Positions 14,627 through 22,513 are shown, counted from the stretch's first letter. The stretch is 30,344 nt of DNA from JBDHUJ01 sp039809105 (GCA_039809105.1 JBDHUJ010000021.1:1-30344); one strand, 5' to 3'. Program-made: numbers and translations. The notes: a model not told the origin generated them from the letters alone.

Positions 14627-15780
14627 TGGTAGTTCTTCCCTGGGTTAGTAATGAATAGGTCGTGCGGATGGCTTTCGCTAAGGCTCGCCTGGGTTATCTG
14701 CATGAACTGCGCGGTTTCCCAGAGTTCCGGAATGGTTTTTGCGCCGACGTAATACATGCCGGAGTATATGCCGCCGACCATTTGGTCCAATAAATCTTTG
14801 ACGGTGCCAGAGCAGGGAACTAAGCCCTCTACACCCTCGGCTACCAGCACTTCGCCCTGAAAACTTTTGCCGTGGAACTCGTCTTCGCTGCTTATTTTGA
14901 GACCTTTTTCCATAGCGCCTATCGAGCCCATGCCACGGTACGTTTTGAAGACATATTCTTTTTTGGAACCGTCGACGATGCTTTGGAACCGGCTCGGAAC
15001 TTGGTCGGGTTTGAGCCGTACGACGTCGCCGGGTGATTCTTCGGTCGCTGCGAACATGCGGCCCATCATGACGGTGCTAGCGCCGGCCGCAAGGGCTTTC
15101 ACGACATCGCCGGAGTATATGATTCCGCCGTCGGCGATGACCGGTACACCCGCGGGACGAGCTGCGGCGCAAGTATCGAGCAGTGCGCTCAGCTGCGGCA
15201 CGCCCATGCCTGAAACGATACGGGTCGAGCAGATTGCGCCTGGGCCCATGCCGACGCGCAAGCCGTCTGCACCGGCGTCGATGAGCGCCTGTGCGCCTTC
15301 GCGTGTGGCGACATTCCCGGCTATGACATCGACCTTGTAGTTTTTCTTTATGTATTCGAGCGTGTCGATGACTTTCTTCGCGTAGCCGTGTGCCGAATCG
15401 ACAACTATGACGTCTACACCAGCGTCTACTAGTGCATCGACACGAGCTTCAAAACCTGGGCTGGAGCCAACTGCTGCGCCAACGCGCTGCTTGGCTTCTT
15501 TGACTTTGGCGACTTCGGCTGCTTGGTCGGCAATGGTCAGGTTGCGGTGAATGATGCCGATACCACCGAGTTTGGCGAGTGTAATTGCCAACTTGTGTTC
15601 GGCAACCGTGTCCATGGGCGCGGCCACAAACGGACTTTTTAGTTTAATGTTTCTAGTGAGCTGCGTTTCGAGCGAAATCTCGCCGCGGTCGAACCCGCTG
15701 TAGCCCGGTTTGAGCAGAACGTCGTTAAAAGTTAATGCTAGTGGAAAACTCGGTTGAAGAGAAGTGTTTAGTATACCCAT
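14623..15780 (-). CDS. guaB: IMP dehydrogenase lacking CBS domains
   Basis: Oxidises IMP to XMP with NAD+, the committed step to GMP. At 385 aa it is about 100 residues shorter than typical IMPDH. The barrel runs from LTFNDVLL and APMDTV directly through AAEVAKVKEAKQ to VGAAVG, where a Bateman pair of CBS domains normally sits. Catalytic elements remain: GPGAICSTR (cysteine nucleophile), ADGGI, the MMGR loop, and the mobile flap region YRGMGSIGAM. A frame extending to 15870 is rejected, because a TTGACA/TAGAAT promoter ends 5 nt before the ATG at 15780. Without CBS domains, allosteric control by purine nucleotides should be absent (inference from family knowledge). It overlaps guaA by 4 nt. 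Confidence 0.97.
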   Translation of the reverse strand: MGILNTSLQPSFPLALTFNDVLLKPGYSGFDRGEISLETQLTRNIKLKSPFVAAPMDTVAEHKLAITLAKLGGIGIIHRNLTIADQAAEVAKVKEAKQRVGAAVGSSPGFEARVDALVDAGVDVIVVDSAHGYAKKVIDTLEYIKKNYKVDVIAGNVATREGAQALIDAGADGLRVGMGPGAICSTRIVSGMGVPQLSALLDTCAAARPAGVPVIADGGIIYSGDVVKALAAGASTVMMGRMFAATEESPGDVVRLKPDQVPSRFQSIVDGSKKEYVFKTYRGMGSIGAMEKGLKISSEDEFHGKSFQGEVLVAEGVEGLVPCSGTVKDLLDQMVGGIYSGMYYVGAKTIPELWETAQFMQITQASLSESHPHDLFITNPGKNYQ

Positions 15781-15815
15781 ACCGCATTCTAAACCGCCTG
15801 CGCTTACCCTGTCAA
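15781..15815 (-). promoter_or_regulatory. guaB promoter, leaderless
   Basis: On the minus strand TTGACA (15815-15810), an 18-nt spacer and TAGAAT (15791-15786) are followed by 5 nt and the ATG at 15780. A perfect -35 and a near-perfect -10 make this one of the clearest leaderless promoters here. Confidence 0.8.
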
Positions 15816-15843
15816 ACGTAGTAAATGCAACGTTTTGCTTCCT

Positions 15844-15987
15844 GTCATTCCGGCACAGGCGAGAACCCATTTTTCGTCATCCTGAACTTGATTCAGGATC
15901 TTTTCCGTGTCCCCAAAGAAGATTCCGAATCAAGTTCGGAATGACGAAGAGGATAAAGGATGGGTTCCCGGTCGAGTCGGGAATGAC
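15844..15987. repeat. Nested REP-like cluster of four GTCAT units
   Basis: Four units in the order B, C, C', B'. B is 15844-15868 (GTCATTCCGGCACAGG...) and B' is 15987-15962 on the minus strand. C is 15876-15900 (GTCATCCTGAACTTG...) and C' is 15945-15921 on the minus strand. C pairs with C' and B with B', so the whole could fold as a nested cruciform. It sits exactly between the divergent guaB and 16078 promoters without disturbing either. Confidence 0.85.
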
Positions 15988-16039
15988 GCGGTAGGTGATA
16001 GGTGATTAGCATTCACCCCTGTTAAAACGTACCCAAGCA

Positions 16040-16077
16040 TTGACAAACATTAGCATAATGTGCTATAATGTTAGGAT
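16040..16077 (+). promoter_or_regulatory. Consensus leaderless promoter of the 16078 gene
   Basis: Perfect TTGACA (16040-16045), an 18-nt spacer and perfect TATAAT (16064-16069). The ATG at 16078 is 8 nt after the -10. This is the best match to the housekeeping consensus in the window. Confidence 0.85.
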
Positions 16078-16470
16078 ATGTCAGATGTATTAATGCATGT
16101 GCCAGAATCAGGAATACTGACGTCAGCTTCGCAGCGGGCGGTAGGTGAATTGGCGTTCGCTGCTACTGTTGCCGACCCAGAGACCAGAGAGGCTCTCTTG
16201 AACGAAGTAAACCAAACTCTCGATGGTTCAGGATTCCAAATGGTAGATACGGATGCGACAGTTGATGCGGGTATTGCAGAGACTGAAACAGCGGTTGAAC
16301 TCTCTCCGCATGCGGTGGCTGGTGCAATTCGCAGGTTCTGCGAGTTGCCCGACAAGGAGCGACGCTTGCTAAGGGTTCTGTCCAAAAGGGCAGGCCATGG
16401 TGGAAAGATTGTGAACGGCCAGGGAGCACCATTATTCCCCCGCGCATACCACTCGCTTCGTCCGTATTAG
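16078..16470 (+). CDS. Orphan 130-aa protein
   Basis: I do not recognise this protein. It is soluble-looking with no signal peptide or membrane segment. The N-terminal half is alanine- and acid-rich (a helix about residues 20-45, then DATVDAGIAETE). The C-terminal half is basic: AGAIRRFCELPDKERRLLRVLSKRAGHGGK at about residues 81-111, then GAPLFPRAYHSLRPY. The helical basic segment might bind nucleic acid or a partner, but this is only a guess. The consensus promoter (TTGACA/TATAAT) supports real and strong expression. uvrC follows 33 nt downstream with its own -10. Confidence 0.7.
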   Translation: MSDVLMHVPESGILTSASQRAVGELAFAATVADPETREALLNEVNQTLDGSGFQMVDTDATVDAGIAETETAVELSPHAVAGAIRRFCELPDKERRLLRVLSKRAGHGGKIVNGQGAPLFPRAYHSLRPY

Positions 16471-16491
16471 TTTGCAGCATAGCGGCAGGGC

Positions 16492-16503
16492 TATAATAAG
16501 AAC
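16492..16503 (+). promoter_or_regulatory. -10 of uvrC, leaderless
   Basis: TATAAT at 16492-16497 ends 6 nt before the GTG at 16504. No Shine-Dalgarno is present and the -35 region is weak. Confidence 0.6.
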
Positions 16504-18093
16504 GTGAACAAAGCGCTTGAAACGAAGCTGAAGGAGCTCCCGAAGGAACCGGGGGTGTATTTTCATAAGGACAAAACGGGCGAAATTATATATGTAGGGA
16601 AGGCTGCGGTGCTCAGGAACCGGGTGCGACAGTATTTTCAGGCCAGCCGGAGCCGCGACCCGAAGACGGAAGCTTTGGTAGAGGAGATTTACGACACCGA
16701 CTGGATGGTCGTAGAAAGCGAACTGGAAGCGCTGTTCCTGGAAGCCGAAATGATTCGCCGCTACATGCCGCGCTACAACATTCTGCTGCGCGACGACAAG
16801 GCGATGAGCTACATACGCATCGACTACGATTCGGACTATCCGACCGTCACGACCACGCGCCGTCCCCTCGACGATGGCGCACGATATTTCGGCCCATATT
16901 TTTCGACGTATGGCGTACGGCAGGCGCTAAAACTTTTGCGTCGTATTTTCCCATTTGCAACGCGCAAAGTGCCCGGACAAAAGCGTGCGACATTGCATTA
17001 TCATTTAGGCCTAGACCCAGGTTTGGAGGAAGGTAAAACGAGCCTGGAAGATTACCGCAAAAACCTGCGCAAGCTCATCGCGGTCATAGAAGGCAAACGA
17101 AGAACCATTATCCGCGAAGTCGAAAAGGATATGATGGCTGCCGCCAAGCAACAGAACTTCGAGCTTGCAGCCAAATATCGCAATCAACTTACTGCATTAC
17201 AGAACTTAGGCAAGCAAGTCATCTTTAGCGACAAAGAATTCTTGGACATCGCAAAAGACCATGCGCTGAGCGGCTTGGTAGAGCTACTGGGTCTTGGCGG
17301 TTTCCCGCGGCGCATCGAAGGCTACGACATCAGCCACATGCAAGGCACGAACGTGGTCGCCAGCATGGTGGTTTTTACGAATGGTGTGAGCGACAAGGGC
17401 GCCTATCGCAAATTCAAAACGACCCAGCGCAACGACGACCCGCGCAATATGTACGAGACGTTGCTGCGACGACTGAGCGAAAAGAATCTGAAGGCGTGGG
17501 GCAAACCCGACCTCATCCTGGTAGACGGCGGCCCGCTGCAAGTGGCGGCTGCCATACGAGCGCAAGTCGAACGAGGTACGGCGATTCCGGTAATCGGCAT
17601 GGCGAAAGAAGAAGACGAAATTATCGTGAAAAAGGATGGTTCGAACATCGCGGTCCCACCGCTCATGAACGGCGATGCCGTGATTATAGAAAAAGACGGA
17701 TTTGTACGCATCAACCTGCATCCGGGGCAGTTCAAATCTTCTGGCCACAGCCTGAACCTGCGTGGTTCGGAACGGGCTAACCGCTATGAGCCGGTGGTAA
17801 AGCTGCTGCAGCGCATCCGCGATGAAAGCCACCGCTTCGCGGTCTCGTACCATTCGGTACTGCGCACCAAACAGCAGACGGCGAGTATGCTCGACGACAT
17901 CCCGACCATCGGGCCAGCTACGCGCAAAAAACTCATCAAAACTTTCGGCAGTCTGCGTGGCGTGATGCAAGCCCGTGACCAAGACTTAGTACACGTGCTC
18001 GGCGAAAAGAAAGCAACTATCCTCAAACAATACCTCCGCCCCCTCCGCCGCGAACAGAAACTTACTAATACAAAGAAGTCTGGCCAAGAGTAG
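16504..18093 (+). CDS. uvrC: UvrABC system protein C
   Basis: Dual-incision endonuclease of nucleotide excision repair. The 529-aa frame is somewhat short for UvrC (often about 600) but keeps all modules. These are the GIY-YIG nuclease with GVYFHKD...IIYVGKA (about residues 17-36), the UvrB-interacting UVR motif with FELAAKYRNQL (about 218-228), the RNase H-like 5' nuclease with EGYDISHMQG and LILVDGG, and a C-terminal helix-hairpin-helix IPTIGPATRKKL. The start is a GTG 6 nt after TATAAT. The 3' end faces an orphan minus-strand gene 7 nt away. Confidence 0.97.
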   Translation: MNKALETKLKELPKEPGVYFHKDKTGEIIYVGKAAVLRNRVRQYFQASRSRDPKTEALVEEIYDTDWMVVESELEALFLEAEMIRRYMPRYNILLRDDKAMSYIRIDYDSDYPTVTTTRRPLDDGARYFGPYFSTYGVRQALKLLRRIFPFATRKVPGQKRATLHYHLGLDPGLEEGKTSLEDYRKNLRKLIAVIEGKRRTIIREVEKDMMAAAKQQNFELAAKYRNQLTALQNLGKQVIFSDKEFLDIAKDHALSGLVELLGLGGFPRRIEGYDISHMQGTNVVASMVVFTNGVSDKGAYRKFKTTQRNDDPRNMYETLLRRLSEKNLKAWGKPDLILVDGGPLQVAAAIRAQVERGTAIPVIGMAKEEDEIIVKKDGSNIAVPPLMNGDAVIIEKDGFVRINLHPGQFKSSGHSLNLRGSERANRYEPVVKLLQRIRDESHRFAVSYHSVLRTKQQTASMLDDIPTIGPATRKKLIKTFGSLRGVMQARDQDLVHVLGEKKATILKQYLRPLRREQKLTNTKKSGQE

Positions 18094-18100
18094 TTACTAG

Positions 18101-18448
18101 TTAGATGTCATATAACTCGGACATTGGCTGAGGGCTGCCGTCTATAACGTGCGGCTCTAACTGAAACACGCAGAATCCTTGAATGGGCGAATGTGGTTTA
18201 AGAAAGATGTATTGAGCATAAATATCATATTCTTCTTGTTGCTCGTATTCATTTAAGCATGTCACAATAGCTTCATTCGACGGTAAGCGGTCTTTGCCTG
18301 TTATGACAGCATAGTATTTTGCATTGTTTGACTGGTATATTTCACAGCTAAATGCCATTTGAGGCTTGTCTACTACAGCGTCGATATTGCAATATTCTGC
18401 ATTGATATCGTACTGCTTACGAAGGTTATCTCGGATGTAATCAATCAT
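18101..18448 (-). CDS. Orphan 115-aa protein
   Basis: Unrecognised small acidic protein beginning MIDYIRDNLRKQYD. It looks like a mixed alpha/beta soluble domain: FSCEIYQSNNAKYYAVITG and YIFLKPHSPIQGFCVFQLEPH are likely strands, and a glutamate-rich helix with YEQQEEYDIY lies between them. A longer frame reaches 18550, but the start at 18448 fits better because TATACT (18460-18455 on this strand) lies 6 nt upstream. Codon use and base composition look more AT-rich than in flanking uvrC, which could hint at recent acquisition (by eye only). Confidence 0.7.
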   Translation of the reverse strand: MIDYIRDNLRKQYDINAEYCNIDAVVDKPQMAFSCEIYQSNNAKYYAVITGKDRLPSNEAIVTCLNEYEQQEEYDIYAQYIFLKPHSPIQGFCVFQLEPHVIDGSPQPMSELYDI

Positions 18449-18460
18449 GCCTAGAGTATA
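18449..18460 (-). promoter_or_regulatory. -10 of the 18448 gene, leaderless
   Basis: TATACT (18460-18455, minus strand) with 6 nt to the ATG. It lies back to back with the TATACT of the divergent gene at 18511, 37 bp away. Confidence 0.6.
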
Positions 18461-18497
18461 GCAAAGATAAAGGTCGATGTTATGAATACGCTTACGG

Positions 18498-18510
18498 TAT
18501 ACTTGGGTAT
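18498..18510 (+). promoter_or_regulatory. -10 of the YdjM-like gene, leaderless
   Basis: TATACT at 18498-18503 with 7 nt to the ATG at 18511. Confidence 0.6.
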
Positions 18511-19089
18511 ATGACAGCGCGAACGCATGATTTGGCGGCGGTTGCGGCACTGGCCGTGGCGGTGCTGGTGTATGACCCGGCGAGTTTGACGCTTAGCACG
18601 GTCCTGGTTGCATTACTGGCGAACCAGCTTGGTGGGATTGCACCGGACATAGACCAGCCGACGGCGCCGTTGTGGCGGAACTTGCCCGAAGGGCATTTCG
18701 TAGGCAAGGCGTTCGGCAAGCTGCTTGGCGGACACCGGTTCATAAGCCATTCCATACTTGGTTTTGTGTTGTTTTCGTGGTTATGCAACCTGCTGTTGCA
18801 TGTGCTGCACCCTGTAATGCCGCACGTCGACATTACGCTGGTGTGGTACGCCTTTATGATAGGCTATGCCAGTCACCTGGTTATGGACTCATTTACTAAA
18901 GAAGGCGTGCCATGGTTCCTACCGATTCCGTTCAAAATCGGATTTCCGCCGCTGCGCAAGCTGCGTGTAACTACCGGCAAAAACGTAGAGGCGTTCGTCG
19001 TGTTTCCGGTATTGCTCATCGTTGTCATATGGCTGTTCGCGAGCCGCTACGATACGTATGTTGCGTTGCTGCACAACATCGGGCACTAA
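18511..19089 (+). CDS. YdjM-family membrane metal-dependent hydrolase
   Basis: A 192-aa integral membrane protein of the YdjM (LexA-binding, inner-membrane hydrolase) family. Conserved polar motifs are THDLAAV at residues 5-11, PDIDQPTA (about 45-52), GGHRFISHSILG (about 73-84), ASHLVMDSFTKEGVPW (about 119-134) and P-rich PIPFKIGFPP. The histidines and aspartates resemble a metal site near the membrane surface. About four hydrophobic segments span the protein. The biochemical reaction is not established for the family. It has its own leaderless TATACT promoter and is followed 14 nt later by a glycosidase gene with a separate -10. Confidence 0.88.
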   Translation: MTARTHDLAAVAALAVAVLVYDPASLTLSTVLVALLANQLGGIAPDIDQPTAPLWRNLPEGHFVGKAFGKLLGGHRFISHSILGFVLFSWLCNLLLHVLHPVMPHVDITLVWYAFMIGYASHLVMDSFTKEGVPWFLPIPFKIGFPPLRKLRVTTGKNVEAFVVFPVLLIVVIWLFASRYDTYVALLHNIGH

Positions 19090-19091
19090 AG

Positions 19092-19103
19092 TATACTGTG
19101 TAT
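19092..19103 (+). promoter_or_regulatory. -10 of the GH1 gene, leaderless
   Basis: TATACT at 19092-19097, 2 nt after the preceding stop codon and 6 nt before the ATG at 19104. Confidence 0.6.
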
Positions 19104-20345
19104 ATGACTGGTTTTCCTGATGATTTTCTTTGGGGTGCAAGTACGGCTGCGTACCAGGTAGAAGGCGGCTTGACGACGCAGTGGAGCGAATGGGAACAGG
19201 CGAACGCCGAACGTCTGGCGCGCGATTCGCCAAAGCGGCTGGCGTGGCTGCCGCACCAGGAGCGTATTGCGGCGAGCCTGGCCGACCCGCAGAACTATAT
19301 TTTCGGCAAGGGCGTCGAACATGCAGAGCGCTACGAAGAAGACTTCGACATACTGCAGCAGCTGAACCTGAATTCGTTTCGCTTCGGTATAGAATGGGCC
19401 CGGCTGGAGCCGCGCGAAGGCGAGTGGGACGAAGCGGCCGTCGAGCACTACCGCCGCTACATCGCAAGTCTGAAACGACGAGGCGTAGAGCCGGTGTTAA
19501 CACTATGGCATTGGACGGTACCGGTGTGGTTCGCGCAGAAGGGAGCGTTCGAAAAGCGTGCCAACTTGCAGTATTTCGAGCGGTTTGTGCAAAAGGTCAT
19601 GAGTGAATTCGGCGCCGAACTACGCTCCGTGCTTACCCTGAACGAACCGAATGTGTACGCCAGCTTCAGCTACATGACGGGCGAGTGGCCGCCGCAGCGC
19701 AAGAACGTACTGCTTGGTTTGCGGGTGTATCGCAACCTGGCGGAAGCGCACCAGCGGGCATACGCCAGTATCAAGTGCACCCATCCTGACATACAAGTAG
19801 GGCTGGCGGCGCAGCTCGGTGACGTACGCTGCGTGAATGGGCGGAATCCACTGAACCGTGCGGTCGTGCGGGCTATGGCCTACGCCTGGAATTGGTGGTT
19901 TTTGAACCGGGTGAAAAGCTCGCTGGATTTTGTCGGACTGAATTACTACTTTACGGAATACCGCGACTGGCTCGGCAGAATCAAAAATCCGAAGCAGCCG
20001 GTGAGTGATTTGGGGTGGTACATGGAGCCAGCCGGAATTGAGTGTGTTATTGCAGCGACGTGGCGACGCTACCGGAAACCGATTCTCATTACCGAAAACG
20101 GGCTGGCAGACAGCGCCGACGAGCACCGGCAGTGGTGGCTCGAAGAAACCTTCGGAGCACTGCAGCGAGCAATGGGTTCGGGCGTGCAACTGCTGGGCTA
20201 CCTGCACTGGAGCTTGCTCGATAACTTCGAATGGGCGTACGGCTGGTGGCCCCGCTTCGGCCTTGTTGCCGTAGACCGTACAACCATGCAACGAACCATC
20301 CGTCCCAGCGCCCAGTGGTTCGCTAATCGAATCCGTCGAGCCTGA
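19104..20345 (+). CDS. Family 1 glycoside hydrolase (beta-glucosidase-like)
   Basis: A retaining beta-glycosidase of family GH1, 413 aa, slightly shorter than the usual 440-480. It shows the N-terminal signature FLWGASTAAYQVEG (residues 8-21), FRFGIEWAR, acid/base Glu181 in TLNEPN, the aromatic region GLNYYFTEY, nucleophile Glu331 in ITENGL, and the +1 region HWSLLDNFEWAYG. Both catalytic glutamates are intact. No signal peptide is seen, so it probably acts in the cytoplasm on imported glucosides or phospho-glucosides; the sequence does not say which. A longer in-frame start at 18912 runs through the upstream gene and is rejected. It meets a convergent small gene after 9 nt. Confidence 0.95.
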   Translation: MTGFPDDFLWGASTAAYQVEGGLTTQWSEWEQANAERLARDSPKRLAWLPHQERIAASLADPQNYIFGKGVEHAERYEEDFDILQQLNLNSFRFGIEWARLEPREGEWDEAAVEHYRRYIASLKRRGVEPVLTLWHWTVPVWFAQKGAFEKRANLQYFERFVQKVMSEFGAELRSVLTLNEPNVYASFSYMTGEWPPQRKNVLLGLRVYRNLAEAHQRAYASIKCTHPDIQVGLAAQLGDVRCVNGRNPLNRAVVRAMAYAWNWWFLNRVKSSLDFVGLNYYFTEYRDWLGRIKNPKQPVSDLGWYMEPAGIECVIAATWRRYRKPILITENGLADSADEHRQWWLEETFGALQRAMGSGVQLLGYLHWSLLDNFEWAYGWWPRFGLVAVDRTTMQRTIRPSAQWFANRIRRA

Positions 20346-20354
20346 ACGTCGGAT

Positions 20355-20636
20355 TTATACGTTGTTCTTTGGAGCTGCGATTACTTGTTTGGGGTTTTGG
20401 AAGCGCTTGCCTTCTTTGGTAACGCAGATTTCGGGGTAGCTTTCGAGCAACTTGCTGCCGTTCGCCTGCAGGCATGCACTGTAGGTGCTTGCCGGAGTTT
20501 TGCCTAGCGCGTTGCCGACTAGACCGAACACGCCGAACAGACCGGCTACCATGACCACTAGGCTACCGAAAACGAATAACTGTTGTTTTGAGCTGATGTG
20601 TATACGTGCAAAATCAGTTTGTTTTTTGGTTTTCAT
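20355..20636 (-). CDS. Small single-pass membrane protein with an exported Cys-pair domain
   Basis: A 93-aa protein with a basic N-terminus, one hydrophobic segment (about residues 21-44, QLFVFGSLVVMVAGLFGVFG) and a C-terminal mini-domain TYSACLQANGS...YPEICVTKEGKRFQNP. The two cysteines, 15 residues apart, could form a disulphide outside the cell. By the positive-inside rule the tail faces outward. Function unknown. TATACT (20648-20643, minus) lies 6 nt before the ATG, supporting the start. It follows the AI-2E family gene by 40 nt but has its own -10. Confidence 0.78.
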   Translation of the reverse strand: MKTKKQTDFARIHISSKQQLFVFGSLVVMVAGLFGVFGLVGNALGKTPASTYSACLQANGSKLLESYPEICVTKEGKRFQNPKQVIAAPKNNV

Positions 20637-20648
20637 ATTTCTAGTATA
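20637..20648 (-). promoter_or_regulatory. -10 of the 20636 gene, leaderless
   Basis: TATACT (20648-20643, minus strand) with 6 nt to the ATG at 20636. Confidence 0.6.
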
Positions 20649-20676
20649 CCTTTAAACCAGCACAAGACAATAACCG

Positions 20677-21876
20677 TTAGTGCTGTTTTAAGAATGGCAA
20701 CCACTTGCGCCAAGTTGGCTGTTTAGGTTCTGTGGCGGGCAGCTGTCCCGTGTCGAACTCGCTCTCGGCCGCCAGACCCAGTCGTGTACGCCGGCCATTG
20801 TATTCAGCGTATATGCGTATGCTGGTAATGAGTAGAATCATAAGGACCGGACCATACACCACCCCCAGGAATCCGAATATGGCCATACCGGAAAACACGG
20901 CTAGCAGCATGAGCGCCGTGTTAAGGTGCGCGTCGGGATGCACCAGGCGTGGCCGCAGTATGTTGTCTATCATCGAAACTACGAACATGTGCCACAGTAT
21001 AATGAATATGCCCTGCCAAATATGTCCAGTCAGTATGAATACAATGCCGATAGGGATGGTTACGATGCCAGCGCCAAGCGGAATGAAGCTCAGGAATGTC
21101 AGGAAGATGAAAAAGAAGCCGGCATAATCCAGACCCACTAGCCACAGGCTGAAAGTGGCGGCGGCACCTTGGGCTGCGGCGATTATGAACTGGCCCTTCA
21201 CCATCGCTTTCGTCATGAGTGCGACTCGGTGCAGGTACAGCGTGTTGATAGAGTTGTCGAACGGACTGATTTTCTTTATAAACGCCAGTAGCTCGTCCTG
21301 GTACCGGAGCATACTCGAAATGAGGAAAATGGCCAGTATGAACGTGCCGATGAACCCAAAAATGGCGGTGCCGATGTGTGCGATGGACTGTGCTATGAAG
21401 CTCAAGCCCGTTACTAAGCCGTCTTTCAGCTTTTGGAGCACAGCTGCTTTGTCTACGTTGACCCCTTCGCCGCCCGGCAGCGCGTGCACGACGTTCTCGA
21501 CGCGGCTCAGACCGGTGTCTACGACTTCTTGTATATGTGCTGAGCCGAACGAGACGTCGCCGTGCTGGTAGTTGGCAATCATGGTGTTTACCTGTCCGAC
21601 CGTCAGCGCTGCCAAAATGAGACACGGGATGATGATGGAAAGCGTCGCGACGGTTATGGTCAGTGCTACCGACAGACCTTGCCGCTTGGTTTTGTGCACG
21701 AAATATTTATAAACCGGATTGAACAGAAAGCTTATAAGCGCCGAAAATAGGATTGCCCCCATGTAGGGTCTTACAAATAAAAAGCCCACGACAATAACAG
21801 TGATTGCCGTGAGCGGAAGAACCCAAGGAGAGATACGGGCCGACTGCGATGCTGCTTTTGTTTTCGAGCCAGCCAC
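20677..21876 (-). CDS. AI-2E/PerM-family transporter
   Basis: A 399-aa polytopic membrane protein of the AI-2E exporter (YdiK/PerM) family. Hydrophobic helices flank a long extracytoplasmic region (about residues 100-165, VGQVNTMIANYQHG through LPGGEGVNVDKAAVLQKL). The C-terminal core has the family pattern FIPLGAGIVTIPIG, then WHMFVVSMIDNILRPRLV and GFLGVVYGPVLM. Only a few members have shown autoinducer-2 or sodium/proton transport, so the cargo is unknown. The start is a GTG preceded by GGGGGAGG 5 nt upstream, an SD-type start unlike the leaderless genes. It is 38 nt downstream of the HdeD-like gene and is probably co-transcribed with it. Confidence 0.9.
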   Translation of the reverse strand: MAGSKTKAASQSARISPWVLPLTAITVIVVGFLFVRPYMGAILFSALISFLFNPVYKYFVHKTKRQGLSVALTITVATLSIIIPCLILAALTVGQVNTMIANYQHGDVSFGSAHIQEVVDTGLSRVENVVHALPGGEGVNVDKAAVLQKLKDGLVTGLSFIAQSIAHIGTAIFGFIGTFILAIFLISSMLRYQDELLAFIKKISPFDNSINTLYLHRVALMTKAMVKGQFIIAAAQGAAATFSLWLVGLDYAGFFFIFLTFLSFIPLGAGIVTIPIGIVFILTGHIWQGIFIILWHMFVVSMIDNILRPRLVHPDAHLNTALMLLAVFSGMAIFGFLGVVYGPVLMILLITSIRIYAEYNGRRTRLGLAAESEFDTGQLPATEPKQPTWRKWLPFLKQH

Positions 21877-21914
21877 GATACCTCCCCCTGTTGTTAGTTC
21901 TTGCAGATTTTTAT

Positions 21915-22484
21915 TTAGCGCTTTTTGCCGTCTTCAAGCTTGGCAGCTTTGTTGACCTCTACGGCCAAGGCAATCATCAGCGGACCGGTAATGAGGGCGT
22001 AAATACCCAGTACCCAGACAAAGGCGACGCCACCAGCGACCGGCTGGAACAAGATGATGACACCAGCGAGGGCAGACAGTACGCCGACGATGATGAGGAA
22101 GACGCGGTTGACGCTCGGACCTTCATGGAACAAACCTTCCACGACTTCGAAAATACCGCGTACCAGGAACGAGAACCCGAGCAGCAGGATGAATACTGCC
22201 AAACGGACTTCCAGATGACGGAGCAAGTAGACACCGACGCCGATTTCAAGCACGCCAAGCAGCAGTGTCAGCACACGAGTCAGAACGGACTCAGTGCCAT
22301 GCATGAGCTTGCCGATACCGCCGATTAAGTCGATGAAGCCCATGACCAAGATGAACGCACTGAACAGGAACACCAGTGTGCGTAATGTCAGGCCAGGCCA
22401 GAAGACTGCGGCGAAACCGAATAAAGTTGTTATAATCCCACGAAATACCGAAACTCCCACCACCTCAGACGCTTGCGTGTCCAT
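21915..22484 (-). CDS. HdeD/DUF308 membrane protein
   Basis: A 189-aa protein built of six hydrophobic segments in three loosely repeated pairs, as in the HdeD (DUF308) family. Examples are GIITTLFGFAAVFWPGLTL at about residues 16-34 and RVFLIIVGVLSALAGVIIL at about 127-145. HdeD is linked to acid resistance at high cell density in E. coli; here the role is unknown. An AAGGAGG ribosome-binding site sits 7 nt before the ATG. A promoter with perfect TTGACA lies just upstream. The AI-2E family gene follows in the same direction. Confidence 0.88.
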   Translation of the reverse strand: MDTQASEVVGVSVFRGIITTLFGFAAVFWPGLTLRTLVFLFSAFILVMGFIDLIGGIGKLMHGTESVLTRVLTLLLGVLEIGVGVYLLRHLEVRLAVFILLLGFSFLVRGIFEVVEGLFHEGPSVNRVFLIIVGVLSALAGVIILFQPVAGGVAFVWVLGIYALITGPLMIALAVEVNKAAKLEDGKKR

Positions 22485-22513
22485 CGTAGAACCTCCTTAC
22501 AGTAGTAAGTTGT

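Noticed and set aside
15781..15870. Longer N-terminus for GuaB
   Set aside because: A TTGACA/TAGAAT promoter lies inside this stretch, directly before the ATG at 15780, and a repeat unit begins within it.
18912..19103. Upstream extension of the GH1 frame
   Set aside because: It overlaps the YdjM-like gene in another frame; the GH1 signature starts just after the ATG at 19104, which has its own TATACT.
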